In this document: positions 34,632 to 46,487 of the stretch, piece by piece | Layout of the letters: the number at the start of each line of letters is the position of its first letter | How positions within the stretch are numbered: the first letter of the stretch is position 1 | Source: Uloborus plumipes | Taxonomy: Eukaryota > Arthropoda > Arachnida > Araneae > Uloboridae | DNA: 64,000 nucleotides | NCBI GenBank assembly: GCA_038373865.1 | Contig: JAXGGA010002064.1 | Coordinates: 62,001-126,000 of the forward strand | Direction: 5' to 3' | The notes under the pieces: model-generated | The model's input: only the letters and a program-made list of their open reading frames with translations | Database searches by the model: none | Told to the model about the DNA's origin: nothing | Translations under genes and position numbers: made by a program

Positions 34632-34838
34632 TCTTTCCTTTAGTGTACTCTGCTCTCTTATTTCGTATTTTAATGGTTCGTAATATCCTCCATATTCCAG
34701 AAGCGAACGATGCAATAGTTGTAAGAAATGGTAATGTATTGGCAGTAATGTTGGGACTTGGTGATGAAATGGATCCAGGCCCATTTTGCCGCATCGATCC
34801 TGAAGTGCGAGCATTACAGATTCTATTACCGTCATTAG
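34632..34838 (+). CDS. Best candidate host exon, unknown protein
   Basis: A good acceptor (CTGTTTCTTTGCAG) and a consensus donor (ATTAG|GTAAGC) bracket 207 nt that stay open in one frame: FPLVYSALLFRILMVRN, then HIPEANDAIVVRNGN, VLAVMLGLGDEMDPGPF and RIDPEVRALQILLPSLG. Both ends are in phase 1, so it is a symmetrical exon of 69 codons. Codon use shows RNY bias and GC is about 43%, unlike the flanks. It contains a hydrophobic stretch but no motif I can name. It does not join in phase to the candidate exon upstream, so either another exon lies between them or one of the two is false. Confidence 0.45.
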
Positions 34839-35064
34839 GTAAGCAAGTGTCTTTTTCTCAAACATTCGAACCTTTTTATGGATCTTTAATCGAGAAGAAA
34901 CGGCAAATGTGAGTAACATTCCTCGAAGTTAAGTAGTGTTTCAGAAATCTTTTGTAAATTGTAGGGTCACTGCAAATAACAAGACATATTTTAAACACGA
35001 GCATATGTCCCCTTTTTGAGAAGACTTTAAGGAACACGTTTACGAACAATTTACAAAACACTTC

Positions 35065-35290
35065 TGACCAGGAAACCATATAATAGTATCATAACAATTG
35101 TTTTTTAATGAGTTGCAACTGAAGGACATTGTAAAGAATGTTTCTAGACACATGTCATGTTGCCTTTGTGACCCTTTTATAGAAATATGGGGTCTTAAAG
35201 TGTACCAAAATGTTTGGAATAATTCTCCAAATTTAGCGTGTTTTAGTGAGCAACGATAGATTTCTTTTACATGACTTGCAGGTAGATGTT
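35065..35290 (+). repeat. Solo copy of the 52.7-55.0 kb element's arm
   Basis: It shares, in order, GACCAGGAAA, a CATTGTAAArmATGTTTCTrG block, an AGAAATATrrGGTCyTAAAGT-type block and an ATTTAGCGwGTT block with 52755-52945. The opposite arm at 54646-55007 is also related. No partner arm lies nearby, so it is a truncated or recombined copy. Confidence 0.6.
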
Positions 35291-35534
35291 TTGCACATGC
35301 AGACGGTTAAATAGCGTGATCAATTTCTTTTCCCGTCTTTTAATTTCATGCTTTCAAAAAAATTCGTTAGATTTTATGACTTTGCATCTCGATTACATTA
35401 GGACGAGGAAACATAAATTTTGCGTCAAAAATATGCCTGGAGAAGCGCTTTCGATTGTCACCCATTTAAACACTTTCATTATTACATTATAATCCTCGAT
35501 AGCTGAACGAGAAAACAACTATTTTAAGACGTCT

Positions 35535-37457
35535 GGGGCCCTACTCTGAAACTTCCTGGAACTTCCAGTGACGTCTATTACTCCCTCACGACAAGCAAGA
35601 ATAGCCGAAAAAGTAGTCGCTTGTCAAATTTCGTACTACTCTGAAAGCCCTAATGTGCCCAAGCGAGAATTTTCTCTCCTTCTACAGCGTATCGAGAAGG
35701 AAAAACGATTGACCAATCAAATGACAGTATATCTCACTCGCGTTATTACATCAACATTCGCGCGTGCATTTTGCTTTAACTTTCTGGTTCAGCTTAGCCT
35801 CCGAAATAGATGGCAAAAAGATTCGAGAGCCAAATGTTAAAAGCATTCGGGCAGATTAAGATGCTGTGTTTCAGGAATTTAAAAATATTAGAATTTTTAA
35901 TCGCAATTAGTACATCTTTTCAACACATACGAGCATACAAGCGAAAACGAGGTAAAGTGTCGAAATACATTATATGAATTCATCTCAATGTATCAAATGC
36001 TTCGACTAAACATGAAAAAATTTATAAATACTTTTAAAAAATAATATTAATATTTAAAAATATTTGTTAAATTAAATCATTTAACTTCATGACTTTGTTT
36101 TTAACGATATTTTGACTTTATCGCAATAATAGTTTAAAATTCAGGCTTTAAGTAAAAGTCCCCTTTTTGCGTTTCTCATTTTTGTTTTCACAATAATAGT
36201 TGTATTTTCAGCCTTCAAATGCTACGTAAAGAAAAATCACATGTCTGGGCAGGGCAAAATTAAGGCATAGGGCACCAACGCTTGGGGGGGGGGGTGGCTC
36301 AAGTCCATCTAAAGTTTCTAAAATGGAGAAATTTCATATCGCACTATGACAAGATAAAAAATAAATTAAAAACTACTCTTTCGAAAACTTGAAATCCAAA
36401 ATTCATTTTTTGTTTTTATTTAGGGGGGGGGGCAGCACATAAAGCTCGTGCTCAATGTCCTACAAAGTCGTGTTTTGAAAAAGTCTAGGTATCACTTTTT
36501 CAAAACATGTATTTAAAACATTTGTTGTTTGAGAGATGTAAAAATTACTGCATGTGCTGCGCTTTTTGCAATGATTTTGATAGACTCAATTTTGCTTTTC
36601 GCGATGTTTTGGCCTTTTCGCAATAAGAGATATATATTCACTCTCTAAATATTAAGTACAAGTCCCTATTTTTGGGGCAATGCATAAGAGAAAAATGCAG
36701 ATCCTAAATAATATGTCTGCGGATCTTTTTTTTTTTTAATGCATTTAAAATACTTTATATTGAGAATTGAAAGAAACAAATTCATGTTTTTTTCTTTTGC
36801 TATCATTTTAAGACTTGAAAAACGATGATTCAATTATTCTGTGAGGAAAAATTAAACTTAAATACGATACGATAAAAACGAAATGCTCCCCCCCCCTCCC
36901 CTGATAGAAAATAGAATTTGAGTAAAGAGCTCATTTTATTAAAGGAAATGTACCCCTCTCCCCGGGTTTGATCGACACCCTGGTTAAGTAGATATATAAA
37001 TTCAAGTTTTGGGCATACCTTAAAGTAATTTCAATTTGCAAAATTTTGGCCAATTAATCAGTAAAATAAGATGTTATAAATAATCGGCAAAGTTGCAGAG
37101 TTCCAATTACTGCCGATAAATGGATGCCTCTCCCAAATTCAAACCCAAAATAAAGAAAAAATCTTAACTCTCAATTGTAAAAACATACTAAACCACATTT
37201 TCAGAACTTGTAAACATTATGGCACACTTCGCGTTGAGAAAAAATGGAATAAACAAACAGCTTCTCACTGCCGAGGAAGACATCTCACGTCTTCTTACCC
37301 TGTCGTAAACTTCTCGGCGCGATTCTAGATACCTTAAATTAGAAGTGGCTTTGAGATTGGCGATTATTCGTGTCTCACGAGATGTGACGTCACGGGGCAC
37401 AAAAAACCCGTATTCTCGGTATCGACTATATTGACGATACAATGAGAGTAGGGCCCC
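35535..37457. mobile_element. TIR element with GGGGCCCTACTCT ends
   Basis: The left end GGGGCCCTACTCT and its exact complement at 37445-37457 are terminal inverted repeats; weaker subterminal similarity follows (TGACGTC and TCACGA motifs near both ends). The interior is AT-rich non-coding DNA with G- and C-runs at 36284-36294, 36423-36431 and 36890-36900. An open frame at 35568-35840 has no known domain. The right end abuts another foldback, so the target duplication cannot be read. Confidence 0.55.
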
Positions 37458-38020
37458 TGGCTCTTTAATATATCTTTCACAGTGCTCATCTAACTTGTAT
37501 GCTGGGTGTCTGGCAGAAGAGAGTGGTTACGTTTTTTACTGCGCATCACTCTTATATTGAAAAAATAGTGATTTTTAAGTCATTTCGGGGCGATTTCACG
37601 TCAAGTCAACAGGGAAAAAAACCTGTTTGACCTTACCATTTCCGATTTAACGAAAAATAAGTGTGAAGGACGCATATGATAAGACAACTAATCCTGTCAA
37701 GTTTTAGATTTCTACTTCAAAAATTACACGAAATTAATAGCTGTTAAAAAACAAAACAAAAAAAAAAGTGTTTACATGCAACTTCTTTTCAATTATAGTA
37801 GAATAAAAATTCAAAAACCAGTGTGAATGCAAGAAATAGAGCTTTCCACTGATATATTACATGACATACTTACGACAGGTTTGAGTTTCTAATTGCTCCA
37901 AAATTGATATGAAAATTTTACCAGCTAAAAGGTGACGCACAGTCAAAAACGCAACCACTCTCATCCGCCAGACAGCATGCTGCTTAGAAGAGCATAGTGA
38001 AAGATGTATTAAAGAGCCAG
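37457..38020. mobile_element. Foldback MITE with CTGGCTCTTTAATA ends
   Basis: CTGGCTCTTTAATA at 37457 is repeated in exact complement ending at 38020, and the arms continue for about 100 bp (TATCTTTCAC..., AGTGGTTrCGTTTTT). The centre is AT-rich and contains poly-A. Non-coding. Confidence 0.8.
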
Positions 38021-38494
38021 ACGGCTTAAAATAATCACTCGAAAACGTTGTTAGCTCTTAGACTATTAGTCATGTGGTGAGAACACTTGTAGAATACCGT
38101 AAAATGGGGTGAATCGGTACACTTTTCGGCTTTAATTGTAAAAAAGTAGTTAAGAGATATTTTTGGTTAATTTGATTTTTTATGTAAACACTTCGGTGTT
38201 GCTTTTGATATTCCAAGCAAAGACAAAACATTTCAAACAGTTATTATTTACATATATAGCAATTTAGGGGTATCTGTATCATCCCGCTGATAGAGGTCAA
38301 TCGGAACACATGTTAAAATTTTTATTTTTTTCAGTTAAACCTGTAATAGGTCTCACAAACATGAGTAATATTGATGGGGAAGAATAAGAACATATAATTA
38401 TTGTCAAATAAAAATGTATTTTCTGTACCAGTAAAAGTTTATGATTTGTCAAAATTGAAAATGATTTTGAACATATGAAAAATTAAAATTAATT

Positions 38495-38985
38495 TTAAGA
38501 AATACTTTTGAATTGAAACACAAAGCTGTAACATAAATTGAAGTCACTCATATCGTCCACAAAGATGTGCTTGTCCTTAAAACTAGCAGTTGTGGCTTGG
38601 CTTAAGTTTTTTATAATATCTTCTGGGATGAACGATGCCTTTTCTTTAGTTTCTTGAAATCTTTGGGTTTCGTGGATTGTCCTGCAAGATTTTCCCACTT
38701 ATTCGTCGCTGTCTGTGTGCTGGACTTTTACTACATAAAGTCTGTATGACTTTCACGCATGTGTTTTAAGTAAAAAAAAGTCTCCTGGAGTAAAAAGCTT
38801 TTTTAATCTGCAACTTTCTGTCGTTCTAAGATCTAGTTGCGCCCGATGATGTAGAAACATTAATAAGTCCTTGTTTTTGTCTTGTTTAGAAGAATTGGGG
38901 TTCGAATCTTGATTTTTCGAACAGTTTCCTTTAAATAAGTTTGAATTGTAACAACAAAACCAAGTGTTCCGAAACACCCCGCATT
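38495..38985 (-). pseudogene. Decayed coding remnant, sister of the 31.2-31.7 kb remnant
   Basis: On the minus strand the frames read RNTWFCCYNSNLFKGN, DLLMFLHHRAQLDL, LKKLFTPGDFF, then after a stop SYRLYVVKVQHTDSDE, another stop, and CRTIHETQRFQETKE, SFIPEDIIKNLS, HIFVDDMSDFNLCYS. It corresponds residue by residue to copy 1, with different disabling changes, so both derive from a once-intact protein-coding element. Confidence 0.55.
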
Positions 38986-39496
38986 TTTTTTTTTTTTTTT
39001 TCAGAATTCTTCATTTTTATGACACAATTTTCAACAAGAAGTTCTGTCAAGGACTAAACGAGCCTACTTTCCCGTACATCGACATCGGCATTCTAGCATC
39101 ATTATTCTCTTGATTATCTGAGACTAAAAATTATGTCAAACATACCTTTTTAGCACTTAAAGCTGATTTCTAAAAACAAAATATACCCCTCTCATCAGAT
39201 GAAATAGACACATAAAAAGTAAATAAATAAATAAATAAAGTTTTGTCGCACCTTTTAAAGAATGTAACTGATGCAGTTCTTTCGTAGAAAAATTCCGCAA
39301 TTGTTTACAAAAAAATTAAAAGCACAAAGTACATCAAAACACATTTTATCAAAGAAAGAAAAAAAAAAGAAAAAAAACTCGTCCGTTGATAAAATGTCTC
39401 GAATTTCACTTTTAATCCATTGCCAGTTAAAAATAAATAAAGAATTAAATGCCCACGTGAATGAAACATTTTTGTTACAAAAAAAAATCGTCTGCC

Positions 39497-39541
<45 letters not shown>

Positions 39542-39794
39542 AAATAAAACAAATGAGTAAATAAACAAAAAATCGTCTGCACAGTCAGTCATTTTTTTCT
39601 GAGCCTGCATTTCCGCAATGTTTGCGGAGTCGGAGTCGGAATCAGAGTGCGAAGATTATTCAGAAAAGTACTTTACAAACATTATTTATCAAAACCATTT
39701 TCTTACAAAGTTAGTTTGAAGGAAATCCGACTTTAAGTTCAGGATCAACATTCAACTTAAATTCTCCGTAGGCGCTAATGTTAATTTCTTTTCT

Positions 39795-40360
39795 GAACGG
39801 TTCAATATTGAACGAAAAATGTTTTAAATCAAAAAGCAAAATATGGGAATGAGCTTCTCCGAGATCTTTCAAACAAAAAAAAAAAAAGTTTATTCCATTC
39901 GGATGGTTCACTCAGAAGTTATTAGGTGGGGAAAGGTTGCTTGAACGGTTCAATGTTGAACGATAAAATGTTCAAATTCAAAATTTAAATACGGTAATGA
40001 AGTATCCTTGCTGAGAGACTTCGAACAAAAAAAGTTTATTTAAATCGGACTGTTCATTCAAAAGTTATTAGAGGTGACAGCTTGCTTGAGCGGTTCAATG
40101 TTGAACGAAAAACTGTTAAAATCGGAAATGTAAAAACGGGAATGAAGTATCCTTGATAAGATCTTTCGAACAAAAAAAAGTTTGTTCAAATCGGACTGTT
40201 CACTCAAAAAGGACAGGTTGTTTAAACGGTTCAAAGTTGAACCAAAAATTGTTCAAATCGAAAAATCAAATATGGGAATGAGCTGTACTCGCCGAGATCT
40301 TTCCAACAAAAAAACGTTTGTCAAAATCGGAATGTTCATTCAAAAGTTATTAGGGGGAAG
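39795..40360 (+). repeat. Four tandem ~130-150-bp units
   Basis: Each unit has an ACGGTTCAATrTTGAACGA-like start, then GAGATCTTTCGAACAAAAA, GTTyATTCAAAAGTTATTAG. The GGTTCAATRTTGAAC core is itself palindromic. Related units recur at 53500-53760. Confidence 0.85.
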
Positions 40361-40475
40361 GGGGCAGACAGACCGACCGACCGACCGACAGGCCGACACA
40401 CAAATTACTCATCTCAATACCCTACTTTCAAATTTTTAATTTTTTGATATTCATTTTACCTTTTTATTTTTTTAA

Positions 40476-40568
40476 CTTGGCGATATTTTTTGGACTTGGC
40501 GATATTTTTTTAACTTGGCGATATTTTTTTAACTTGGCGATATTTTTTTGAACTTGGCGATATTTTTT
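40476..40568 (+). repeat. Five ~20-bp units AACTTGGCGATATTTTTT
   Basis: Five consecutive near-identical units. The TTGGCGATAT core also occurs at 61582-61660 in a different repeat. Confidence 0.9.
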
Positions 40569-40977
40569 AGATGCATTAGGCTACTTTTCATAATTTTTTC
40601 GTCTTTCTTTTATTTTTAACGGGAAAGTAGGCTAAAAAATGTACAATCTAATGTAGTATTCTGTTGTTCAGATACATGCATAATTGAAATAACCACTCTT
40701 AGGTTTAAAATATAAGGAGGTTTGTACTTACATATGAAGTTTTGCAGTCTATGAAAACGTGATGTTTTCTTGCATTCCACGTGCAGCCCTCCTTATAAGC
40801 CAATAGCGTTGCCAGATTGACAAAAGTAATTTTTTCCTACTTCCTATGATTTTACCTTTCTAAAAAAAAATAATGGCGAAAAATACCCCATAGTATATTT
40901 ATGAAGAATTTCTTTGTACGGTCGGTAAGTTTTGCTCCGATTGACCCCGCTGTTCCTTTACACCCCATTTTACGTTA

Positions 40978-43212
40978 CTTATTTGGTTCATCACACCTTT
41001 TTTTTTCTAATTATTTTCCGTTCCGTGAAAGAAGCCAAAAATAAATACCGAAAATATTTAATTTAAATATTTGTACTTGAGTAACTGAGAAAACTAGAGC
41101 AGTTCAGCAAAGTAAAAAAAAAACAGGATTTGATACCATGTGTTGAAATTTTTAATTGCAAAATTGACCGACAATCAAAACTGTACTTAAACTAACTCGT
41201 GCATTTTTAAAGTTAAAAAAAAAGTATATTTGTGGAATCTAATAGGATACAAACTGTAAAACAAACAAAGTATCATTTTGATGAAAAAAATATTGCATGA
41301 GTTTAGAAAAGAGCTGCCATATTTATTTCATTGAACTTGTTTAACATTATAGTTACGTATTTAATTTGATAGTACTTTTAAAGAACGCTACGAAGGATAG
41401 CAGTGCATTACGCTAAAGACAATTCAACATAAACCATACGCAGTTTAAACATAAATTAATTTAACTGCACGAAATACTTAGGACACAAGATACTTAAAAC
41501 TGCAGTTTAATTTTCATCAAAATAATATCCCTTAACTCATTCGTGCATATTTCGTAAAATTATAATATTTTGACCCATTTAAAGATTTTTCAATGCAAAG
41601 AAGCATTTTAACTTGAAAATAAAAGAGAAAGAGTGTTTCTGTTTGCGTATCTTTGGTAATACTATGCAACTCTGGAATTTTTCGCAGCCACTCTTCACTT
41701 ATACTTTATTCATATTGCCACTCTACTGAAGATTTCCTCACATTTAAATAATAAGTGAGGCTTCAACCTAGAAAAATATCTCATGTTTTAAAAGTCGATG
41801 CTTAACTTATTCTTCTCTTATCAGGAACAGTGAAATACTTTTTACTTGTTCTAATTTAACAGCACTGAAAATGTTTTCTTACCTTTAAAACTTTTTGTTT
41901 ATCCTCGTTTCTTACCTAAATGGGCTAAAAATGCTTTTAAGTAAAATACATTCTTAATTGTAAAAAATCTTAAATGAGAAAATAAAACCTGAAAGCTTTT
42001 GCGGAGGAAAAATGATATTCATTTAATAGTGCTCAAAACGGCAAAGATAGAAATTACAATGAATTTTCATTTTTGAACACAGTTCAGTTTTTGCATTGTT
42101 TGCTATTTCACTGATTTTCCTTTACTTTTGTTTTAAAAATGTATTAGAAACTTGGTACTAACAATTACAATAATATATAGCAGATGAAAAAAAAAAAAAA
42201 AAAAAGAAAATGTTTATAATGCAAGACACTTATAACAATGAATTTTAAACGCACATTAGTTTCAATGCTATTGCTTCTTTGATTTATAAATGATCTTTTT
42301 TTTTGTGATAAATTCTATTGTTTAAATATATGTATTTTTGTTTTTTGAAAAAAAAATTACAATTAAACTGTTTTAATATTTATTTCTAGCAAAATTAAAT
42401 GTTCTCTTCTTACTTGTTTTTTTTTTTTAACTGTACTATTTCCACTTTAAACTTCTTTGTTAAAAGAATGTTTGTTATCAACAGATGTTATACAAGTTGC
42501 GGTTTCTTAACTGTGTTTTTGCTGTCATCGAGCAAATTTTTCGAATAGGGAAGCATGTATGTACGTATTAAATAAGTGAGTGTTTTACGTCAGCAAGGTT
42601 TAGGTTCTTCCAGGTGCAAACTGATTTGAATTGAGTTCTAAGTTTTTTAATACCGACACTTGGTACATCTTCTCGATCAATCTTCTTTCATAGTTATGAT
42701 GGGTCTCCCGTAGACCTTTCAGCTTTTTGGTTGTATATGTCACAATGCTTTAAAATTTTTTTGACATTATCAACCTTACTAGATCTGATTACCTTGATGG
42801 CTTACACCTTCTTTTCTTTAATAAAATATGCATTTTCTACCCGTTTTCTTTTTGAAAATGTGTAGCGAAAATTTAATACAGCCAGTTCATCTAAGAAAAA
42901 TAATTTAAAAAACTTATTTTCTTTTTCAAACAAGCTCAAGATGTTTATTCACTGGAGGGTGTTCATTCAGGGATAGGTCTATCTAACATGGAGCTCTAAA
43001 AAAATCAACAAATCACGCAATTTTTTGCAGAAGTACATTTTGAAAACCGAGCAAAAATGTAAATTAGTAAGCTGGTTGCACTGCAAGAGTGCATTAATTA
43101 TTTTATGAAAAATTACCGACATGAGTTCAAAATCTAAGCTTTACTTATCTCCTACGTTGTTTTACGTGTGTTTCTACCATATGAGTAATTTTAGTAGAGT
43201 GTTGTTTAATGA
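40978..43212. other. AT-rich non-coding stretch
   Basis: No gene or element ends recognised; numerous A and T runs (for example 42187-42205). Confidence 0.5.
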
Positions 43213-43445
43213 TGACCCAGTAGCTCATTTGTAGCGCTCCCCGTTTCAACGCCGCAAACCCCGGGCTAGATTCGTTCCACTCAGCCTTTCATCTCTTCAG
43301 TGGATAAATAAATACTGTTAACGTGCGTGCTTGAGAACTAAACGTTGAGGATTCAATCCTCGATTGACCATCTTTTCGGAATGTGTGCCTTGCACCCCAG
43401 ATGTCAAGGTATCTTAAACTGAGGTAGGGAAAATAGGGATTGGCT
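43213..43445 (+). repeat. tRNA-derived SINE-like sequence
   Basis: CAGTAGCTCATTTGTAGCGC resembles a tRNA box A (D-arm) and GGGCTAGATTCGTTCC, about 40 bp on, a degenerate box B (T-arm). A body with CTTCAGTGGATAAATAAATA and GCTTGAGAACTAAACG follows. This order is typical of tRNA-headed SINEs, which are transcribed by RNA polymerase III from these internal boxes. The promoter looks weakened. Confidence 0.5.
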
Positions 43446-45559
43446 TTTAATGGGGTAGTGCGCTACTGATTTGAGTTGATAGTTAAATTTTAAAAAACAC
43501 CTCATGATTGCATAAGAATAAAACAATATTAATGCACTCTCTGAACTAATTTTTCACCATTAGTGTTTTTTGGAGGGGGGGATAAGTTGCATTATGATGT
43601 TCATAACAAAATTCGTCGCTTACAAAGTGAATTTTCATTTAATTAAATTGTTACAGAAGCTTCGTTCGTTGAAAATATTTTTCTAGTATAAATATAGTAT
43701 TAGCTACTTAAACTATCATACATCCCATAATAACAATATCTCCTTGCAGTTGTTATAAGCACTAAATAATACATAAAATACTTGAAATCTGCGCCTTGAT
43801 TAATGGTTTTCGCAAAAGGAAAAAAGAAACGCGTGATGTCAAGTAAAAGGGAAAATGTTTTTCACCTGTGTTCGTTGAAAGTGTATAATTAGGACAACTC
43901 CAACATGCATTTCCTCTTCGCATTTTTCTCTTTTCGCAGCAAGCTGTAGTAGATTAAAAGTTGGTTTAATTACAGGAGTAATCTCTCTTTTAGATGCAAG
44001 TTTTCGACGCACAAAAGAGAAACAACAACCGTGTTTCTCCAAGAAAATTAATAGTTTTTCCAGCAAGATTTCGCTAGAAAAAGATTGTTCAAGTCTGAGA
44101 ATTGAGGTTGGGAATTTGTTACGAGGGAATTATTCTGTCTTTGCAGAATAGCTTCTGCACCGTTTGAAGAAAAATATAATGAGAGGAAATGATCTCTCGT
44201 TAAAGTTTAATCTTGAAATTTAATTCAAACACTTTTTTGCTTAGTAATAGTACTAGAAAATTTCTTAAACTGTTTTTTTTTAATAACAACAGTAATATTT
44301 AAAGATTGTATGCAAACTTTTCGCTGAATATTATTAAATATGGCTTCTTATTGAGACAAAATTAGTTATTTTTCATCACATCATTTCCTCATTACTCGTT
44401 TTTTTGAGACTAATGTATGTATATATGCGCATATGTATATTGCGTAATATAGAAAAGGTAAGCCGTATGCTACTAGAAAATGATTCTTTATATTTACACA
44501 AAACAGCTTTTTTTGAAGTACATCATGTTCTCAGAATATCTAACCAACAAAAAAACTTAGAATTAAAAATATTGATAATGATTATCCATATTCCAGTTTT
44601 AAGGTACCACTTGCAGAATAAATGACAAAACCTTTATTTATAAAAATGTATGCTCTCAAGTTGGTTCTAAAAGTTCCCGTTTTAGAAATACCTTTACCAA
44701 AAAGTGGTACTGCATGTACTTATTTCTAAGGCACCCTTGTTCTCAAAAGGCATTCAAAATGATCGTTTTCATTTGGGGCATTCGGTATTACATTAGGCCG
44801 ATGAGATTGTTTCCCCAATTTTAAATGTACGTAATATTTAAGTTAATGCCAATTATTTTTATTTATGTATTTTTCTTTATTTTAATAATAATGTTCTGTT
44901 TACACCAGTTTACATTTACCTTTCTACAGGTCTTAATTTTGGTATAATCCTGTTGTTTTTATATAACAAAAAAAAAAGACTGAAATTTCAATTGTATTGA
45001 CTCATAAATCATATAAATACAATTAAAAGCATAAAAGTAAAAAAAAAATGTACTCTATTAATTGTAGGAATTCTACACAGGTGCACACGTGTTAAGTGGT
45101 ACAATTCAAAACAAAGGATTTTGTTAGAAATCGAAATATTAGGCTAGGACATACAAAGTATTAACCAACAAAAAAGCACAAAATTATTACAATAATTCCC
45201 TCTTTTAACTATGTGTATGTTCTGCATTTAAACTTCGTATGATTATATTTTTTTACTTGCGTTACTGAATTATCTTCTATATTTTCCAAACCATTTCGCC
45301 CTCTTCTGCTCAGAAGTATCATCGTAATAGTGTCTATCACACTCACCACAGTAGTGTTCACTTTTCAAGCTTTTTCGAGGTACTAAGTATCACACCTTCC
45401 CAATATTTTGCACAGCCCGGAAAGCGGTGTCTTTAAACTTCTTGACTTTGAGGAGAAAAGTCAAAAAAGCAGGAACATGTTTTTCACCTCTATCCAAACC
45501 GCCATTAAAACAGCACATCCAAGAACAAAAATATATTTTAATAATAGTAGTAATAATAC
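43446..45559. other. AT-rich non-coding stretch
   Basis: No supported gene. Frames at 43839-44066 (minus) and 44404-44625 (plus) have no recognisable content. Confidence 0.5.
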
Positions 45560-45567
45560 CGATACAG

Positions 45568-46380
45568 CAGGATGTAAAAAAATAAAAAAATCGGACTTTT
45601 TGATTTAAATCAGATTTTTTTGATTAAAAAAAATAGAAACTTCAGTTATTAATTAATTTTTATTTATGAATGACTTACCTTTAAGTTTTTTAAAAATACA
45701 AAAACACCTTTGAAGTAAAGCTTTACCAGTAAGGAACCCAGAAAAAAGGGTTAGAAGCCAATCTGAAAATAATCCTGTCTACTAGCTAGGATAAAAATCA
45801 AATGGGGCAGGAAGCTCAACCCAATCCTCACTTCATTCAGCCCCCCCCCTCTTTATTTTGCTTTCGTTTTGTAAAGCTGGAATGTACTCCATTTCAGCCA
45901 CTAATAAAGACTGCCCCCCCTCCACCCCCACCCCCCAGTTGTTAATGCAAGGCATAGAAAATTCATCTTCTGTCTGGTTGTTTTTTTTTTTTTTTTTCAC
46001 TAAAAGTACATCACACACATCCTATCATGTCCCTCCCCCCTCAATTCATTCTTTGCAACACCTGCCCTGCACGTATTTTCTTTATTTCACATATTAGACA
46101 AAACAAATAGCACTATTTGTGCATACATACTATTTGGACTGCAACCTTCCACCATCTGTGGAGGGTGGATGAGTAGGATTACTTTTCCATTTATTAGATG
46201 GAAATCAAAGCTCTAAAAGAAAATGGTAAAAATAATGAAATTGGGATTGTCCAAGAGAATTTTATAAGGATTAAAGTAAAAAATGATTTAAATCAATGAT
46301 TTTTTAAAAAAAATCAATTGATTTAAATCGCGATTTAAATCCCTGATTTAAATCAATTGATTTAAATCATTGACACCCTG
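45568..46380. mobile_element. Non-autonomous hAT transposon, 813 bp
   Basis: Ends CAGGATGTAAA and CAGGGTGTCAA (right end, complement) fit the CAGGG-type hAT terminus. The 8-bp sequences outside, CGATACAG (45560-45567) and TGATACAG (46381-46388), differ by one base and match the 8-bp target duplication of the hAT superfamily. The subterminal regions carry repeated GATTTAAATC motifs, one or two on the left and about six within 46285-46375, which may bind the transposase. The interior has C-rich and T-rich runs but no transposase. Confidence 0.85.
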
Positions 46381-46487
46381 TGATACAGTATTTTTTTTTT
46401 CGTTTTTTTCAGATATAATTTTAAATATCTAAAAATATACAAGTCTCAAGAGTATTAAGAAGATCTCAAAATGTCAAGATCTCACCA

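Larger units (their letters stand above)
39056..40637. mobile_element. Insertion with AGCCTACTTTCCCGT ends and tandem units
   Basis: Sister-copy comparison shows extra DNA here. Its ends are AGCCTACTTTCCCGT (39056) and the complement ACGGGAAAGTAGGCT (to 40637). It contains an (AAT)n tract (39499-39533), tandem ~130-bp units (39795-40360), a (GACC)n/CAGACAGACCGACC-type tract (40367-40398) and five ~20-bp units (40476-40568). Similar right-hand tails occur at 53490-53985 and 58850-59012. The family is unnamed to me. Confidence 0.65.
38097..40975 (-). mobile_element. TA-flanked transposon, copy 2, both ends present
   Basis: Left CCGTAAAATGGGGTG and right CACCCCATTTTACG are inverted repeats with TA outside (38095-38096, 40976-40977). 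Subterminal GGGGTCAATCGGAAC motifs occur at the far end (complement near 40935-40950) and near 38296. The body is collinear in reverse with 30644-32071. About 1.6 kb of its length is a later insertion (39056-40637), which leaves an original size near 1.3 kb plus coding remnant. Confidence 0.85.

Noticed and set aside
33728..34838. Joining exon candidates 33728-33810 and 34632-34838
   Set aside because: The first leaves two bases and the second needs one, so the joined frame hits a stop within about 20 codons.
39795..40360. CRISPR-like array
   Set aside because: Units are contiguous ~130-bp tandem repeats without unique spacers, in an animal genome.
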